DNA of 64,000 nt from Watersipora subatra (GCF_963576615.1 NC_088715.1:62569481-62633480); one strand, 5' to 3'. Counted from the first letter of the stretch, positions 24,247 through 37,678 are shown. The notes: generated by a model from the sequence alone, not told the origin. A program made the numbers and translations.

Positions 24247-24868
24247 ATATGTCATGTTTTGTGTTGATAAAAGAGTACTTAGTACTTACAATAATGATAT
24301 CGACGCATGGTTTTTTGAGATTTAACAGCTCAAATTGTAAAACTTAAAATTTTCAAATTAAAAGAAATAGAATAATTTACTGAAACGTATGGTTTTAACA
24401 ACTGTCGAAACAATTACGGCCAGTGTTATATTATTTAACCGAATATAATAGATAAATGTAAGCTTCTAGATGCAAATTATTTTAAGAACGTGTCAGAACA
24501 AAAACAAAAATGTTTTGGAAAAAGTGTGTAACCCAGTGATGTATTGAAGAGAAAAAGTTATGATTCCTACAAAACTTTGGATGTCTCAGATTTAGTATTT
24601 CTAGCTCTGATTAAACAAAAAGTTATCTATGTCAAAATATAGTTTACCTATTTGGTGTGTTTTCAAAATCAGCGTGACATAGTTTTAATATTGCTATTTC
24701 TGAAGTTATAAAGCATTTCAAGTCTTCGAAAATAAATGAATGGTGAATTTACAAAGAAGTATTTTACTTTGCGTGTTTTAGCTTACTAGCTAATGATGTT
24801 GTGTTGATTGTTTTCAAGTTTTTTCTTTAGGACCGACATTATAAAAGCTCATGATTTTATGTGTATCC

Positions 24869-24941
24869 GGTTCTGTGGCTTAATGGATAAGGCGTCTGAC
24901 TTCGAATCAGAAGATTGTGGGTTCGAGTCCCATCAAGGTCA
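24869..24941 (+). tRNA. Chimeric tRNA-Arg(UCG)
   Basis: Copy C counterpart of 3223/14045 with GGCTTAATGG D arm; 3' acceptor strand and flank of the ACG type. Confidence 0.88.
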
Positions 24942-25564
24942 ATACGTCATGTTTTGTGTTGATAAAAGAGTAGTTAGTACTTACAATAATGATATCGACG
25001 CATGGTTTTTTGAGATTTAACAGCTCAAATTGTAAAACTTAAACTCTTTAAATTAAAAGAAATAGAATAAATTATTGAAATGGATGGTTTTAACAGCTCT
25101 CCAAACAATTACATTCAGTATCATATTATTTAACGGAGTATGATAGTTAAATGTAAGCTTGTAGATGCAAATTATTTTAAGAACATGTCAGAACAAAAAC
25201 CAAAAAGTTTTGAAAAAGTATGTAATCCAGTTATGTATTGAATAGAAAAAAGTTATAATTTCTACATAACTTTGGAGGTCTTACAATTAGTATTTCTAGC
25301 TCTGAATAAACAAAAAGTTATTCTTGTCAAATTATTGTTGTACATGCTTGGTGTGTTTTCAAGGTCAGCGTGACAAAGTTTTAATAATGCTATTTCTGAA
25401 GTTATAAAGCATTTCAAGTCTTTGAAAATAAATGAATGGTGAATTTACAAAAAAAGTAGTTTACTTTGCGTGTTTTAGCTTACTAACTAATGATGTTGTG
25501 CTGATTGTTTTCAAGTTTTTTTTTAGGACCGACATTATCAATGCACATGATGTTATGTGTATCC

Positions 25565-25637
25565 GGCTCTGTCGCTTAATGGATAAGGCGTCTGACTTCG
25601 AATCAGAAAATTGTGGGTTCGAGTCCCATCAGAATCA
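25565..25637 (+). tRNA. tRNA-Arg(UCG), acceptor variant
   Basis: CAGAATC subtype (C3-A70 mismatch), counterpart of 3917. Confidence 0.85.
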
Positions 25638-26218
25638 ACACATCATTTTATCAACCTTTTCAATCATTTTAAAAAACTAATCCAAAGGTTGAGCAGGTAT
25701 ATCGTTATTGTTGCCCAACGTGCCTGGAAAAACCACCGCTCCACTGTCTACCAACCAATAACCCTGCTTTTGTTAGTTTTAGTAAAATTTTTAACACGTT
25801 TTTAAACATTCAAAACTAGTAGTTGCTCACCCTTTATATTTTCGAATGTTGTTTTTAACGAAGTCAAGCAGAAAAAGCAACTCGGGCAAAACTCTGACTA
25901 GGTGTATTCAATATAAGCTGATTGTATACTCATAATCTTTGAATAAAGAAATGAGTTCGACTGTTTTAAATTAAAAAAATCGATAAATTTAAAAAATAAA
26001 TTTATTACATCGGTTTTCCATATATAAACTTGTTAATGAACTATTTGAAAGATTCAGTACTTTTTGTAAACTTTTAGTTTTAATTGCAATCAAATAAGAT
26101 TACACTTTTTGGTTCGATGAGAACTTATCGATTTATAGTTAAACCACAGTGATCTTGTAACAAAACTTCATAAGTTTAAGGTTAAATTCAAACCAATAAT
26201 ACAATATTTTCAGCATCT

Positions 26219-26291
26219 GGCCTTGTGACCCAATGGAAAAGGCATTTGACTACGAATCAGAAGTTTGTGGTTTCGAGCCCCATCAAGGTCA
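26219..26291 (+). tRNA. tRNA-Arg(ACG)-like, weak D arm
   Basis: Counterpart of 4571: A10 D arm and T53. Confidence 0.7.
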
Positions 26292-26915
26292 ATATGTCAT
26301 GTTTTGTGTCGATAAAAGAGTAATTAGTACTTACAATATTGATATCGTCACATGGATTTTTGAGATTTAACAGCTCAAATTGTAAAACTTAAACTCTTTA
26401 AATTAAAAGGACTAGAATAAAGTATTGAAATAGATGGTTTTAACAGCTGTCGAAACAATTAAATTCAGTATCATATTATTTAACTGAGTATGATAGTTAA
26501 ATGTAAGCTTGTAGATGCAAATTATTTTAAGAACATGTCAGAACAAAAACCAAAAAGTTTTGAAAAAGTATGTAATCCAGTTATGTATTGAATAGAAAAA
26601 AGTTATAATTTCTACATAACTTTGGAGGTCTTACAATTAGTATTTCTAGCTCTGAATAAACAAAAAGTTATTCTTGTCAAATTATTGTTGTACATGTTTG
26701 GTGTGTTTTCAAGGTCAGCGTGACAAAGTTTTAATAATGCTATTTCTGAAGTTATAAAGCATTTCAAGTCTTTGAAAATAAATGAATGGTGAATTTACAA
26801 AAAAAGTAGTTTACTTTGCGTGTTTTAGCTTACTAACTAATGAGGTTGTGCTGATTGTTTTCAAGTTTTTTCTTTAGGACCGAGATTATAAAAGCTCATA
26901 ATGTTATGTGTATCC

Positions 26916-26988
26916 GGCTCTGTGGCCTAATGGATAAGGCGTCTGACTTCGAATCAGAAGATTGTGGGCTCGAGTCCCATCAGAGTCA
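26916..26988 (+). tRNA. tRNA-Arg(UCG), T54C
   Basis: Counterpart of 5268. The downstream spacer has switched to the 37025-type sequence, a conversion-like patch. Confidence 0.85.
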
Positions 26989-27569
26989 ACAAATGATTTT
27001 AACAACCTTTTCAATCATTTTAAAAAACTGATCGAAAGGTTGAGTAGGTATATCTTTATTGTTGCCCAACGTGCCTGGAAAAACCACCGCCCCAATGTCT
27101 ACCAACCAATAACCCTGCGTTTATTAATCTTAACAAAACATTTAACACTTTTTTAAACATTCAAAACTAGTAGTTGGTCACCCTTTATATTTTCGAATGT
27201 TGTTTTTAACAAAGTCAAGCAAGAAAAGCAACTCTGGCAAAACTCTGATCAGGTGGATTCAATATAAACTGACTGTATACTCATAACTTTTAAATCAGAA
27301 AATGAGTTCGGCTGTTTTACATTCAAGAAATCCATAAATTAAAAAAAACAAAATATTTCATTACTTTTCCATATAGAAACTTGTTAATGAACTACTTGAA
27401 AGTTTCAGTACTTTTTGTAAACTTTTAGTTTTAATTGCAATCAAATAAGATTACACTTTTTCGTTCGATGAGAACTTATCGATTTATAGTTAAACAACGG
27501 TGATCTTGTAACAATTCTTCATAAGTTTAAGGCTAAATTCAAACAAGTAATACAGAGTTTTTAGCATCC

Positions 27570-27642
27570 GGCCTTGTGGCCCAATGGATAAGGCGTCTGA
27601 TTATGAATCAGAAGATTGTGGTTTCAAGTCCCATCAAGGTCA
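27570..27642 (+). tRNA. ACG-type tRNA body with ATG anticodon
   Basis: Counterpart of 5922: TTATGAA loop, TTCAAGT T loop. Confidence 0.75.
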
Positions 27643-28255
27643 TGTTTTGTGTTGATAAAAGAGTAGTTAGTACTTACAATAATGATATCGACGCATGGAT
27701 TTTTGAGATTTAACAGCTCAAATTGTAAAACTTAAACTCTTTAAATTAAAAGGAATAGAATAATTTATTGAAATGGATGCTTTTAACAGCTGTCGAAACA
27801 ACCACACTGAGTGTTATATTATTTAACTTAATATAATAGATAAATGTTAGCTTCTAGATGCAAAATATCTTAAGAACGTGTCAGAACAAAAACAAAAATG
27901 TTTTGAAAAAAGTGTGTAATCCAGTTATGTATTGAAGAGAAAAAGTAATAATTCTTACAAAACTTTGGATGTCTTAGATTTAGTATTTCTAGCTCTGAGT
28001 AAACAAAAAGTTATCCATGTCAAAATATAGTTTACCTAATTGGTGTGTTTTCAAAATCAGCGTGACATAGTTTTAATATTGCTATTTCTGAAGTTATAAA
28101 GCATTTCAAGTCTTCAAAAATAAATGAATGGTGAATTTACAAAAAAGTATTTTACTTTGCGTGTTTTAGCTTACTAGCTAATGATGTTCTGTTGATTGTT
28201 TTCAAATTTTTTTTTAGGACCGAGATTATAAAAGCTCATGATGTTATGTGTATCC

Positions 28256-28328
28256 GGCTCTGTGGCCTAATGGATAAGGCGTCTGACTTCGAATCAGAAG
28301 ATTGTGGGTTCGAGTCCCATCAGAGTCA
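28256..28328 (+). tRNA. tRNA-Arg(UCG), canonical
   Basis: Consensus structure and promoter boxes; counterpart of 6608. Confidence 0.96.
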
Positions 28329-28909
28329 ACAGATCATTTTAACAACCTTTTCAATCATTTTATAAAATTGATCGAAAGTTTGAGTAGGTGTATCTTTACT
28401 GTTGCTCAACATGTCTGGAAAAACCACTGCTCCACTGTCTACCAACCAATAACCCTGCTTTTGTTAGTTTTAGTAAAATATTTAAGACTTTTTTAAACAT
28501 TCAAAACTAGTAGTTGCTCACCCTTTATATTTTCGAATGTTGTTTTTAACGAAGTCAAGCAGAAAAAGCAACTCGGGCAAAACTCTGATTAGGTGGATTC
28601 ATTATAAACTGACTGTATACTCATAATTTTTAAATCAAAAAATTAGTTTGGCTGTTTTACATTCGAGAAATCGATAAAGTAAAAAAAACAAGTTATTACA
28701 TTACTTTTCCATATATATACTTGTTAATGAACTACTTGAAAGTTTCAGTACTTTTTGTAAACTTTTAGTTTTAATTGCAATCAAATAAGATTACACTTTC
28801 TGGTTCGATGAGAACTTATCGATTTATAGTTAAACAACGGTGATCTTGTAACAATTCTTCATAAGTTTAAGGTTAAATTCAAACAAGTAATACAGAGTTT
28901 TTAGCATCC

Positions 28910-28982
28910 GGCCTTGTGGCCCAATGGATAAGGCGTCTGATTATGAATCAGAAGATTGTGGTTTCAAGTCCCATCAAGGTCA
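28910..28982 (+). tRNA. ACG-type tRNA body with ATG anticodon
   Basis: Same TTATGAA/TTCAAGT subtype as 27570, where the higher-order order predicts a weak-D-arm ACG copy. The higher-order phase ends here. Confidence 0.75.
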
Positions 28983-29595
28983 TGTTTTGTGTTGATAAAA
29001 GAGTAGTTAGTACTTACAATAATGATATCGACGCATGGATTTTTGAGATTTAACAGCTCAAATTGTAAAACTTAAACTCTTTAAATTAAAAGGAATAGAA
29101 TAATTTATTGAAATGTATGGTTTTAACAGCTGTCGAAACAACCACACTGAGTGTTATATTATTTAACTTAATATAATAGATAAATGTTAGCTTCTAGATG
29201 CAAAATATCTTAAGAACGTGTCAGAACAAAAACAAAAATGTTTTGAAAAAAGTGTGTAATCCAGTTATGTATTGAAGAGAAAAAGTAATAATTCTTACAA
29301 AACTTTGGATGTCTTAGATTTAGTATTTCTAGCTCTGAATAAACAAAAAGTTATCCATGTCAAAATATAGTTTACCTAATTGGTGTGTTTTCAAAATCAG
29401 CGTGACATAGTTTTAATATTGCTATTTCTGAAGTTATAAAGCATTTCAAGTCTTCAAAAATAAATGAATGGTGAATTTACAAAAAAGTATTTTACTTTGC
29501 GTGTTTTAGCTTACTAACTAATGATGTTGTGCTGATTGTTTTCAAGTTTTTTTTTAGGACCGACATTATCAATGCACATGATGTTATGTGTATCC

Positions 29596-29668
29596 GGTTC
29601 TGTGGCCTAATGGATAATTCGTCTGACTTTGAATCAGAAGATTGTGGGTTCGAGTCCCATCAGAGTCA
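29596..29668 (+). pseudogene. tRNA pseudogene, TTG anticodon, broken D arm
   Basis: GGTTCTG 5' strand, ATTC D strand, CTTTGAA anticodon loop; T arm intact. Confidence 0.78.
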
Positions 29669-30245
29669 ACAGATCATTTTAACTATCTTTTCAATCATTT
29701 TATAAAATTGATCGAAAGTTTGAGTAGGTATATCTTTACTGTTGCTCAACATGTCTGGAAAAACCACTGCTCCACTGTCTACCAACCAATAACCCTGCTT
29801 TTGTTAGTTTTAGTAAAATATTTAACACTTTTTTAAACATTCAAAACTAGTAGTTGCTCACCCTTTATATTTTCGAAGTTGTTTTTAACGAAGTCAAGCA
29901 GAAAAAGCAACTCGGGCAAAACTCTGATTAGGTGGATTCAATATAAACTGACTGTATACTCATGAATTCTAAATCAAAAAATGAGTTCGGCTGTGGTAAA
30001 TTTAAGAAATCGATAAATTAAAATACAACTTATTACATTACTTTTCCATATATAAACTTTTAATGAACTACTTGAAAGTTTCAGTACTTTTTGTAAACTT
30101 TTAGTTTTAATTGCAATCAAATAAGATTACACTTTTTGGTTCGATGAGAACTTATCGATTTATAGTTAAACAACGGTGATCTTGTAACAAATCTTCATAT
30201 GTTTAAGGTTAAATTCAAACAAGTAATACAGAGTTTTTAGCATCC

Positions 30246-30318
30246 GGCCTTGTGGCCCAATGGATAAGGCATCTGACTACGAATCAGAAGATTGTGGGTT
30301 CGAGTCCTATCAAGGTCA
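30246..30318 (+). tRNA. tRNA-Arg(ACG), near canonical
   Basis: G26A, and T stem GTGGG/CCTAT with a G-T pair; otherwise consensus ACG type with intact T loop TTCGAGT. Confidence 0.9.
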
Positions 30319-30940
30319 ATATGTCATGTTTTGTGTTGATAAAAGAGTAGTTAGTACTTACAATTATGATATCGACGCATGGATTTTTGAGATTTAACAG
30401 CTCAAACTGTAAAACTTAAACTCTTTAAATTAAAAGGAATAGAATAATTTATTGAAATGGATGGTTTTAACAGCCGTCGAAACAATTACATTCAGTATCA
30501 TATTATTTAACTGAATATTATAGATAAATGTAAGCTTGTAGATCCAAACTATGTTAAGAACATGTCAGAACAAAAACCAAAAAGTTTTGAAAAAGTATGT
30601 ATTCCAGTTATGTATTGAATAGAAAAAAGTTATAATTCCTACATAACTTTGGAGGTCCTACAGTTAGTATTTCTAGCTCTGAATAAACAAAAAGTTATTC
30701 TTGTCAAATTATTGTTGTACATATTTGGTGTGTTTTTCAGGTCAGCGAGACAAAGTTTTAATAATGCTATTTCTGAAGTTATAAAGCATTTCAAGTCTTT
30801 GAAAATAAATGAATGGTGAATTTACAAAAAAGTATTTTACTTTGCGTGTTTTAGCTTACTAACTAATGATGTTGTGCTGATTGTTTTCAAGTTTTTTTTT
30901 AGGACTGAGATTATAAAAGCTCTTGATGTTATGTGTATCC

Positions 30941-31013
30941 GGCTCTGTGGCCTAATGGATAAGGCGTTTGACTTTGAATCAGAAGATTGTGGGTTCGAGT
31001 CCCATCAGAGTCA
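30941..31013 (+). tRNA. UCG-type tRNA body with TTG anticodon
   Basis: Same as 10654. The run 30941, 31595, 32289 repeats the order of 10654, 11308, 12002. Confidence 0.82.
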
Positions 31014-31594
31014 ACAAATGATTTTAACAACCTTTTCAATCATTTTAAAAAACTGATCGAAAGGTTGAGTAGGTATATCTTTATTGTTGCGCAACATGTC
31101 TGGAAAAACCACTGCTCCACTGTCTACCAACCGCTAACCCTGCTTTTGTTAGTTTTAGTATAATATTTAACACTTTTTTAAACATTCAAAACTAGTAGTT
31201 GCTCACCCTTTATATTTTCGAATGTTGTTTTTAACGAAGTCAAGCAGAAAAAGCAACTCGGGCAAAACTCTGATCAAGTGGATTCAATATAAACTGACTG
31301 TATACTCATTATTTTTAAATCAAAAAATGAGTTCGGCTGTTTTAAATTAAAAAAATCGATAAATTTTGAAAATAAATTTATTACATCAGTTTTCCATATA
31401 TAAACTTGTTGATGAACTACTTGAAAGTTTCAGTACTTTTTGTAAACTTTTAGTTTTAATTGCAATCAAATAAGATTACACTTTTTCGTTCGATGAGAAC
31501 TTATCGATTTATAGTTAAACAAGGGTGATCTTGTAACAATTCTTTATAAGTTTAAGGTTAAATTCAAACAAGTAATACAGAGTTTTTAGCATCC

Positions 31595-31667
31595 GGCCTT
31601 GTGGCCCAATGGATAAGGCGTCTGACTACGAATCAGAAGATTGTGGGTTAGAGTCCCATCAAGGTCA
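31595..31667 (+). tRNA. tRNA-Arg(ACG), T-loop variant
   Basis: TTAGAGT T-loop subtype. Confidence 0.8.
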
Positions 31668-32288
31668 ATATGTCATGTTTTGTGTTGATAAAAGAATAAT
31701 TAGTACTTACAATAATGATATCGATGCATGGATTTTTGAGATTTAACAGCTCAAATTGTAAAACTTAAACTCTTTAAATTAAAAGGAATAGAATAAATTA
31801 TTGAAATGTATGGTTTTAACAGCTGTCGAAACAATTACATTCAGTATCATATTATTTAACTGAGTATGATAGATAAAGGTAAGCTTGTAGATGCAAATTA
31901 TTTTAAGAACATGTCAGAACCAAAACCAAACAGTTTTGAAAATTTATGTAATCCAGTTATGTTTTGAATAGAAAAAAGTTATAATTCCTGCATAACTTTG
32001 GAGGTCCTACAATTAGTATTTCTGGCTCTGAATAAACAAAAAATTATCCATGCCAAAATATAGTTTACCTAATTGGTGTGTCTTCAAAATCAGCGTGACA
32101 TAGTTTTAATATTGCTATTTCTGAAGTTATAAAGCATTTCAAGTCTTCGAAAATAAATGAATGGTGAATTTACAAAAAAGTATTTTCCTTTGCGTGTTTT
32201 AGCTTACTAACTAATGATGTTGTGTTGATTGTTTTCAAATTTTTTTTTAGGACCGAGATTATAAAAGCTCATGATGTTATGTGTATCC

Positions 32289-32361
32289 GGCTCTGTGGCC
32301 TAATGGATAAGGCGTCTGACTTCGAATCAGAAGATTGTGGGTTCGAGTCCCATCAGAGTCA
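32289..32361 (+). tRNA. tRNA-Arg(UCG), canonical
   Basis: Consensus throughout. Confidence 0.96.
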
Positions 32362-32942
32362 ACAGATCATTTTAACAACCTTTTCTATCATTTTATAAAA
32401 TTGATCGAAAGTTTGAGTAGGTATATCTTCACTGTTGCTCAACATGTCTGGAAAAATCACTGCTCCACTGTCTACCAACCAATAACCCTGCTTTTGTTAG
32501 TTTTAGTAAAATATTTAACACTTTTTTAAACATTCAAAACTAGTAGTTGCTCACCCTTTATATTTTCGAATGTTGTTTTTAACGAAGTCAAGCAGAAAAA
32601 GCAACTCGGGCAAAACTCTGATTAGGTGGATTCAATATAAACTGACTGTATACTCATAAATTTTAAATCATAAAATGAGTTCGGCTGTGTTACATTCAAG
32701 AAATCGATAAATTAAAAAAAACAAGTTATTACATTACTTTTCCATATATAAACTTGTTAATGAACTACTTGAAAGTTTCAGTACTTTTTGTAAACTTTTA
32801 GTTTTAATTGCAATCAAATAAGATTACACTTTTTCGTTCGATGAGAACTTATCCATTTATAGTTAAACAACGGTGATCTTGTAACAATTCTTTATAAGTT
32901 TAAGGTTAAATTCAAACAAGTAATAGAGAGTTTTTAGCATCC

Positions 32943-33015
32943 GGCCTTGTGGCCCAATGGATAAGGCGTCTGACTATGAATCAGAAGATTGTGGGTTCGA
33001 GTCCCATCAAGGTCA
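32943..33015 (+). tRNA. ACG-type tRNA body with ATG anticodon, otherwise canonical
   Basis: Only C35T separates it from the canonical ACG gene (loop CTATGAA); T loop TTCGAGT and box B are intact. The best-preserved ATG copy. Confidence 0.85.
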
Positions 33016-33632
33016 ATATGTCATGTTTTGTGTTGATAAAAGAGTAGTTAGTACTTACAATAATCATATCGACGCATGGATTTTTGAGATTTAACAGCTC
33101 AAATTGTAAAACTTAAACTCTTTAAATTAAAAGAAATAGAATAAATTATTGAAATGGATGGTTTTAACAGCTGTCGAAACAATTACACTCAGTATCATAT
33201 TATTTAACTGAATATTATAGATAAATGTAAGCTTGTAGATGCAAATTATTTTAAGAACATGTCAGAACAACAACCAAAAAGTTTTGAAAATTTATGTAAT
33301 CCAGTTATGTTTTGAATAGAAAAAAGTTATAATTCCTACATAACTTTGGAGGTCTTACAATTAGTATTTCTAGCTCTGAATAAACAAAAAGTTATTCTTG
33401 TCAAATTATTGTTGTACATATTTGGTGTGTTTTCAAAGTCAGCGTGACGAAATTTTATTAATGCTATTTCTGAAGTTATTAAGCATTTCAAATCTTTGAA
33501 AATAAATGAATGGTGAATTTACAAAAAAGTATTTTACTTTGCGTGTTTTAGCTTACTAATGATGTTGTGCTGATTGTTTTCAAGTTTTTTTTAGGACCGA
33601 GATTACAAAAGCTCTTGATGTTATGTGTATCT

Positions 33633-33705
33633 GGCTCTGTGGCCTAATGGATAAGGCGTCTGACTTCGAATCAGAAGATTGTGGGTTCGAGTCCCATCAG
33701 AGTCA
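33633..33705 (+). tRNA. tRNA-Arg(UCG), canonical
   Basis: Gene body consensus. Its upstream element is TACAAAAG and the base before position 1 is T, unlike most copies. Confidence 0.95.
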
Positions 33706-34286
33706 ACAGATAATTTTAACAATCTTTTCAATCATTTTATAAAATTGATCGAAAGTTTGAGTAGGTATATCTTTACTGTTGCTCAACATGTCTGGAAAAA
33801 CCACTGCTCCACTGTCTACCAACCAATAACCCAGCTTTTGTTAGTTTGAGTAAAATATTTAACACTTTGTTAAAAATTCAAAACTAGTAGTTGCTCACCC
33901 TTTATCTTTTCGAATGTTGTTGTTAACGAAGTCAAGCAGAAAAAGCAACTCGAAGAAAACTCTGATTAGGTGGATTCAATATAAACTGATTGTATACTCA
34001 TAATTTTTAAATCAAAAAATGAGTTTGGCTGTTTTACATTCAAGAAATCGACAAAGTAAAAAAAACAAGTTATTACATTACTTTTCCATATATAAACTTG
34101 TTAATGAACTACTTGAAAGTTTCAGTACTTTTTGTAAACTTTTAGTTTTAATTGCAATCAAATAAGATTACACTTTTTGGTTCGATGAGAACTTATCGAT
34201 TTATAGTTAAACAACGGTGATCTTGTAACAATTCTTTATAAGTTTAAGGTTAAATTCAAACAAGTAATAGAGAGTTTTTAGCATCC

Positions 34287-34359
34287 GGCCTTGTGGCCCA
34301 ATGGATAAGGCGTCTGACTACGAATCAGAAGATTGTGGGTTCGAGTCCTATCAAGGTCA
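34287..34359 (+). tRNA. tRNA-Arg(ACG), near canonical
   Basis: Consensus except for a T-stem G-T pair (CCTAT). Confidence 0.92.
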
Positions 34360-34981
34360 ATATGTCATGTTTTGTGTTGATAAAAGAGTAGTTAGTACTT
34401 ACAATAATGATATCGACGCATGGATTTTTGAGATTTAACAGCTCAAATTGTAAAACTTAAACTCTTTAAACTAAAAGGAATAGAATAAATTATTGAAATG
34501 GATGGTTTTAACAGTTTTCGAAACAATTACATTCAGTATCATATTATTTAACTGAGTATGATAGATAAATGTAAGCTTGTAGATCCAAATTACTTTAAGA
34601 ACATGTCAGAACAAAAAACCAAAAAGTTTTGAAAAAGTATCTAATCCAGTTATGTATTGAATAGAAAAAAGTTATAATTCCTACATTACTTTGGAGGTCT
34701 TACAATTAGTATTTCTAGCTCTGAATAAACAAAAAGTTATTCTTGTCAAATTATTGTTGTACATATTTGGTGTGTTTTCAAGGTCAGCGTAAAGAAGTTT
34801 TAATAATGCTATTTCTGAAGTTATAAAGCATTTCAAGTCTTTGAAAATAAATGAATGGTGAATTTACAAAAAAGTATTTTACTTTGCGTGTTTTAGCTTA
34901 CTAGCTAATGATGTTGTGTTGATCGTTTTCAAATTTTTTTAAGGACCGAGATTATAAAAGCTCATGATGTTATGTGTATCC

Positions 34982-35054
34982 GGCTCTGTGGCCTAATGGA
35001 TAAGGCGTCTGACTTTGAATCAGAAGATTGTGGGTTCGAGTCCCATCAAGGTCA
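34982..35054 (+). tRNA. Chimeric tRNA, TTG anticodon
   Basis: UCG-type 5' side with TTG anticodon, ACG-type 3' strand and flank. Acceptor GGCTCTG/CAAGGTC has a C5-A68 mismatch. Next locus 694 bp away, so one spacer is deleted. Confidence 0.85.
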
Positions 35055-35675
35055 ATATGTCATGTTTTGTGTTGATAAAAGAGTACTTAGTACTTACAAT
35101 AATGATATCGACGCATAGATTTTTTGAGATTTAACAGCTCAAATTGTAAAACTTAAACTCTTTAAATTAAAAGAAATAGAATAAATTATTGAAATGGATG
35201 GTTTTAACAGCTCTCCAAACAATTACATTCAGTATCATATTATTTAACCGAGTATGATAGATAAATGTAAGCTTGTAGGTGCAAATTATTTTAAGAACAT
35301 GTCAGAACCATAACCAAACAGTTTTGAAAATGTATGTAATCCAGTTATGTTTTGAATAGAAAAAAGTTATAACTCCTACATAACTTTGGAGGTCTTACAA
35401 CTAGTTTTTCTAGCTCTGAATAAACAAAAAGTTATCTATGTCAAAATACAGTTTACCTATTTGGTGTGTTTTCAAAATCAGTGTGACATAGTTTTAATAC
35501 TGCTATTTCTGAAGTTATAAAGCATTTCAAATTTTCGAAAATAAATGAATGGTGAATTTACAAAAAAGTATTTTACTTTGCGTGTTTTAGCTTACTAGCT
35601 AATGATGTTCTGTTGATTGTTTTCAAATTTTTTTTAGGACCAAGATTATAAAAGCTCATGATGTTATGTGTATCC

Positions 35676-35748
35676 GGCTCTGTCGCTTAATGGATAAGGC
35701 GTCTGACTTCGAATCAGAAAATTGTGGGTTCGAGTCCCATCAGAATCA
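35676..35748 (+). tRNA. tRNA-Arg(UCG), acceptor variant
   Basis: CAGAATC subtype as at 3917. Confidence 0.85.
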
Positions 35749-36329
35749 ACACATCATTTTAACAACCTTTTCAATCATTTTAAAAAACTGATCGAAAGGT
35801 TGAGCAGGTATATCGTTATTGTTGCCCAACGTGCCTGGAAAAACCACCGCTCCACTGTCTACCAACCAATAACCCTGCTTTTGTTAGTTTTAGTAAAATT
35901 TTTAACACGTTTTTAAACATTCAAAACTAGTAGTTGCTCACCCTTTATATTTTCGAATGTTGTTTTTAACGAAGTCAAGCAGAAAAAGCAACTCGGGCAA
36001 AACTCTGACTAGGTGTATTCAATATAAGCTGATTGTATACTCATAATCTTTGAATAAAGAAATGAGTTCGACTGTTTTAAATTAAAAAAATCGATAAATT
36101 TAAAAAATAAATTTATTACATCGGTTTTCCATATATAAACTTGTTAATGAACTATTTGAAAGATTCAGTACTTTTTGTAAACTTTTAGTTTTAACTGCAA
36201 TCAAATAAGATTACACTTTTTGGTTCGATGAGAACTTATCGATTTATAGTTAAACCACAGTGATCTTGTAACAAAACTTCATAAGTTTAAGGTTAAATTC
36301 AAACCAATAATACAATATTTTCAGCATCT

Positions 36330-36402
36330 GGCCTTGTGACCCAATGGAAAAGGCATTTGACTACGAATCAGAAGTTTGTGGTTTCGAGCCCCATCAAGGT
36401 CA
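36330..36402 (+). tRNA. tRNA-Arg(ACG)-like, weak D arm
   Basis: A10 D-arm subfamily with T53, like 4571. Confidence 0.7.
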
Positions 36403-37024
36403 ATATGTCATGTTTTGTGTCGATAAACGAGTAATTAGTACTTACAATATTGATATCGTCACATGGATTTTTGAGATTTAACAGCTCAAATTGTAAAACT
36501 TAAACTCTTTAAATTAAAAGGAATAGAATAATTTATTGAAATGGATGGTTTTAACAGCCGTCGAAACAATTACATTCAGTATCATATTATTTAACTGAAT
36601 ATTATAGATAAATGTAAGCTTGTAGATCCAAATTATTTTAAGAACATGTCAGAACAAAAACCAAAAAGTTTTGAAAAAGTATGTAATCCAGTTATGTATT
36701 GAATAGAAAAAAGTTATAATTCCTACATAACTTTGGAGGTCCTACAGTTAGTATTTCTAGCTCTGAATAAACAAAAAGTTATTCTTGTCAAATTATTGTT
36801 GTACATATTTGGTGTGTTTTTCAGGTCAGCGAGACAAAGTTTTAATAATGCTATTTCTGAAGTTATAAAGCATTTCAAGTCTTTGAAAATAAATGAATGG
36901 TGAATTTACAAAAAAGTATTTTACTTTGCGTGTTTTAGCTTACTAACTAATGATGTTGTGCTGATTGTTTTCAAGTTTTTTTTTAGGACTGAGATTATAA
37001 AAGCTCTTGATGTTATGTGTATCC

Positions 37025-37097
37025 GGCTCTGTGGCCTAATGGATAAGGCGTTTGACTTTGAATCAGAAGATTGTGGGTTCGAGTCCCATCAGAGTCA
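37025..37097 (+). tRNA. UCG-type tRNA body with TTG anticodon
   Basis: Same as 10654; stems and boxes intact. Confidence 0.82.
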
Positions 37098-37678
37098 ACA
37101 AATGATTTTAACAACCTTTTCAATCATTTTAAAAAACTGATCGAAAGGTTGAGTAGGTATATCTTTATTGTTGCCCAACGTGCCTGGAAAAACCACCGCC
37201 CCAATGTCTACCAACCAATAACCCTGCGTTTATTAATCTTAACAAAACATTTAACACTTTTATAAACATTCAAAACTAGTAGTTGGTCACCCTTTATATT
37301 TTCGAATGTTGTTTTTAACGAAGTCAAGCAAGAAAAGCAACTCTGGCAAAACTCTGATCAGGTGGATTCAATATAAACTGACTGTATACTCATAACTTTT
37401 AAATCAGAAAATGAGTTCGGCTGTTTTACATTCAAGAAATCGATAAATTAAAAAAAACAAAATATTTCATTACTTTTCCATATAGAAACTTGTTAATGAA
37501 CTACTTGAAAGTTTCAGTACTTTTTGTAAACTTTTAGTTTTAATTGCAATCAAATAAGATTACACTTTCTGGTTCAATGAGAACTTATCGATTTATAGTT
37601 AAACAACGGTGATCTTGTAACAATTCTTCATAAGTTTAAGGTTAAATTCAAACAAGTAATACAGAGTTTTTAGCATCC

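Larger units (their letters stand above)
21645..28500 (+). repeat. Higher-order repeat, copy C (partial, diverged)
   Basis: The same locus order continues: tRNAs at 23478, 24174, 24869, 25565, 26219, 26916, 27570 and 28256 lie 10,822 to 10,826 bp from 12656, 13350, 14045, 14739, 15393, 16090, 16744 and 17430. It differs by point mutations, small indels and patches from other unit types (notably about 26,985-27,360). After about 28.5 kb the next locus (28910) no longer matches the expected subtype, so the copy ends there. Confidence 0.85.
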
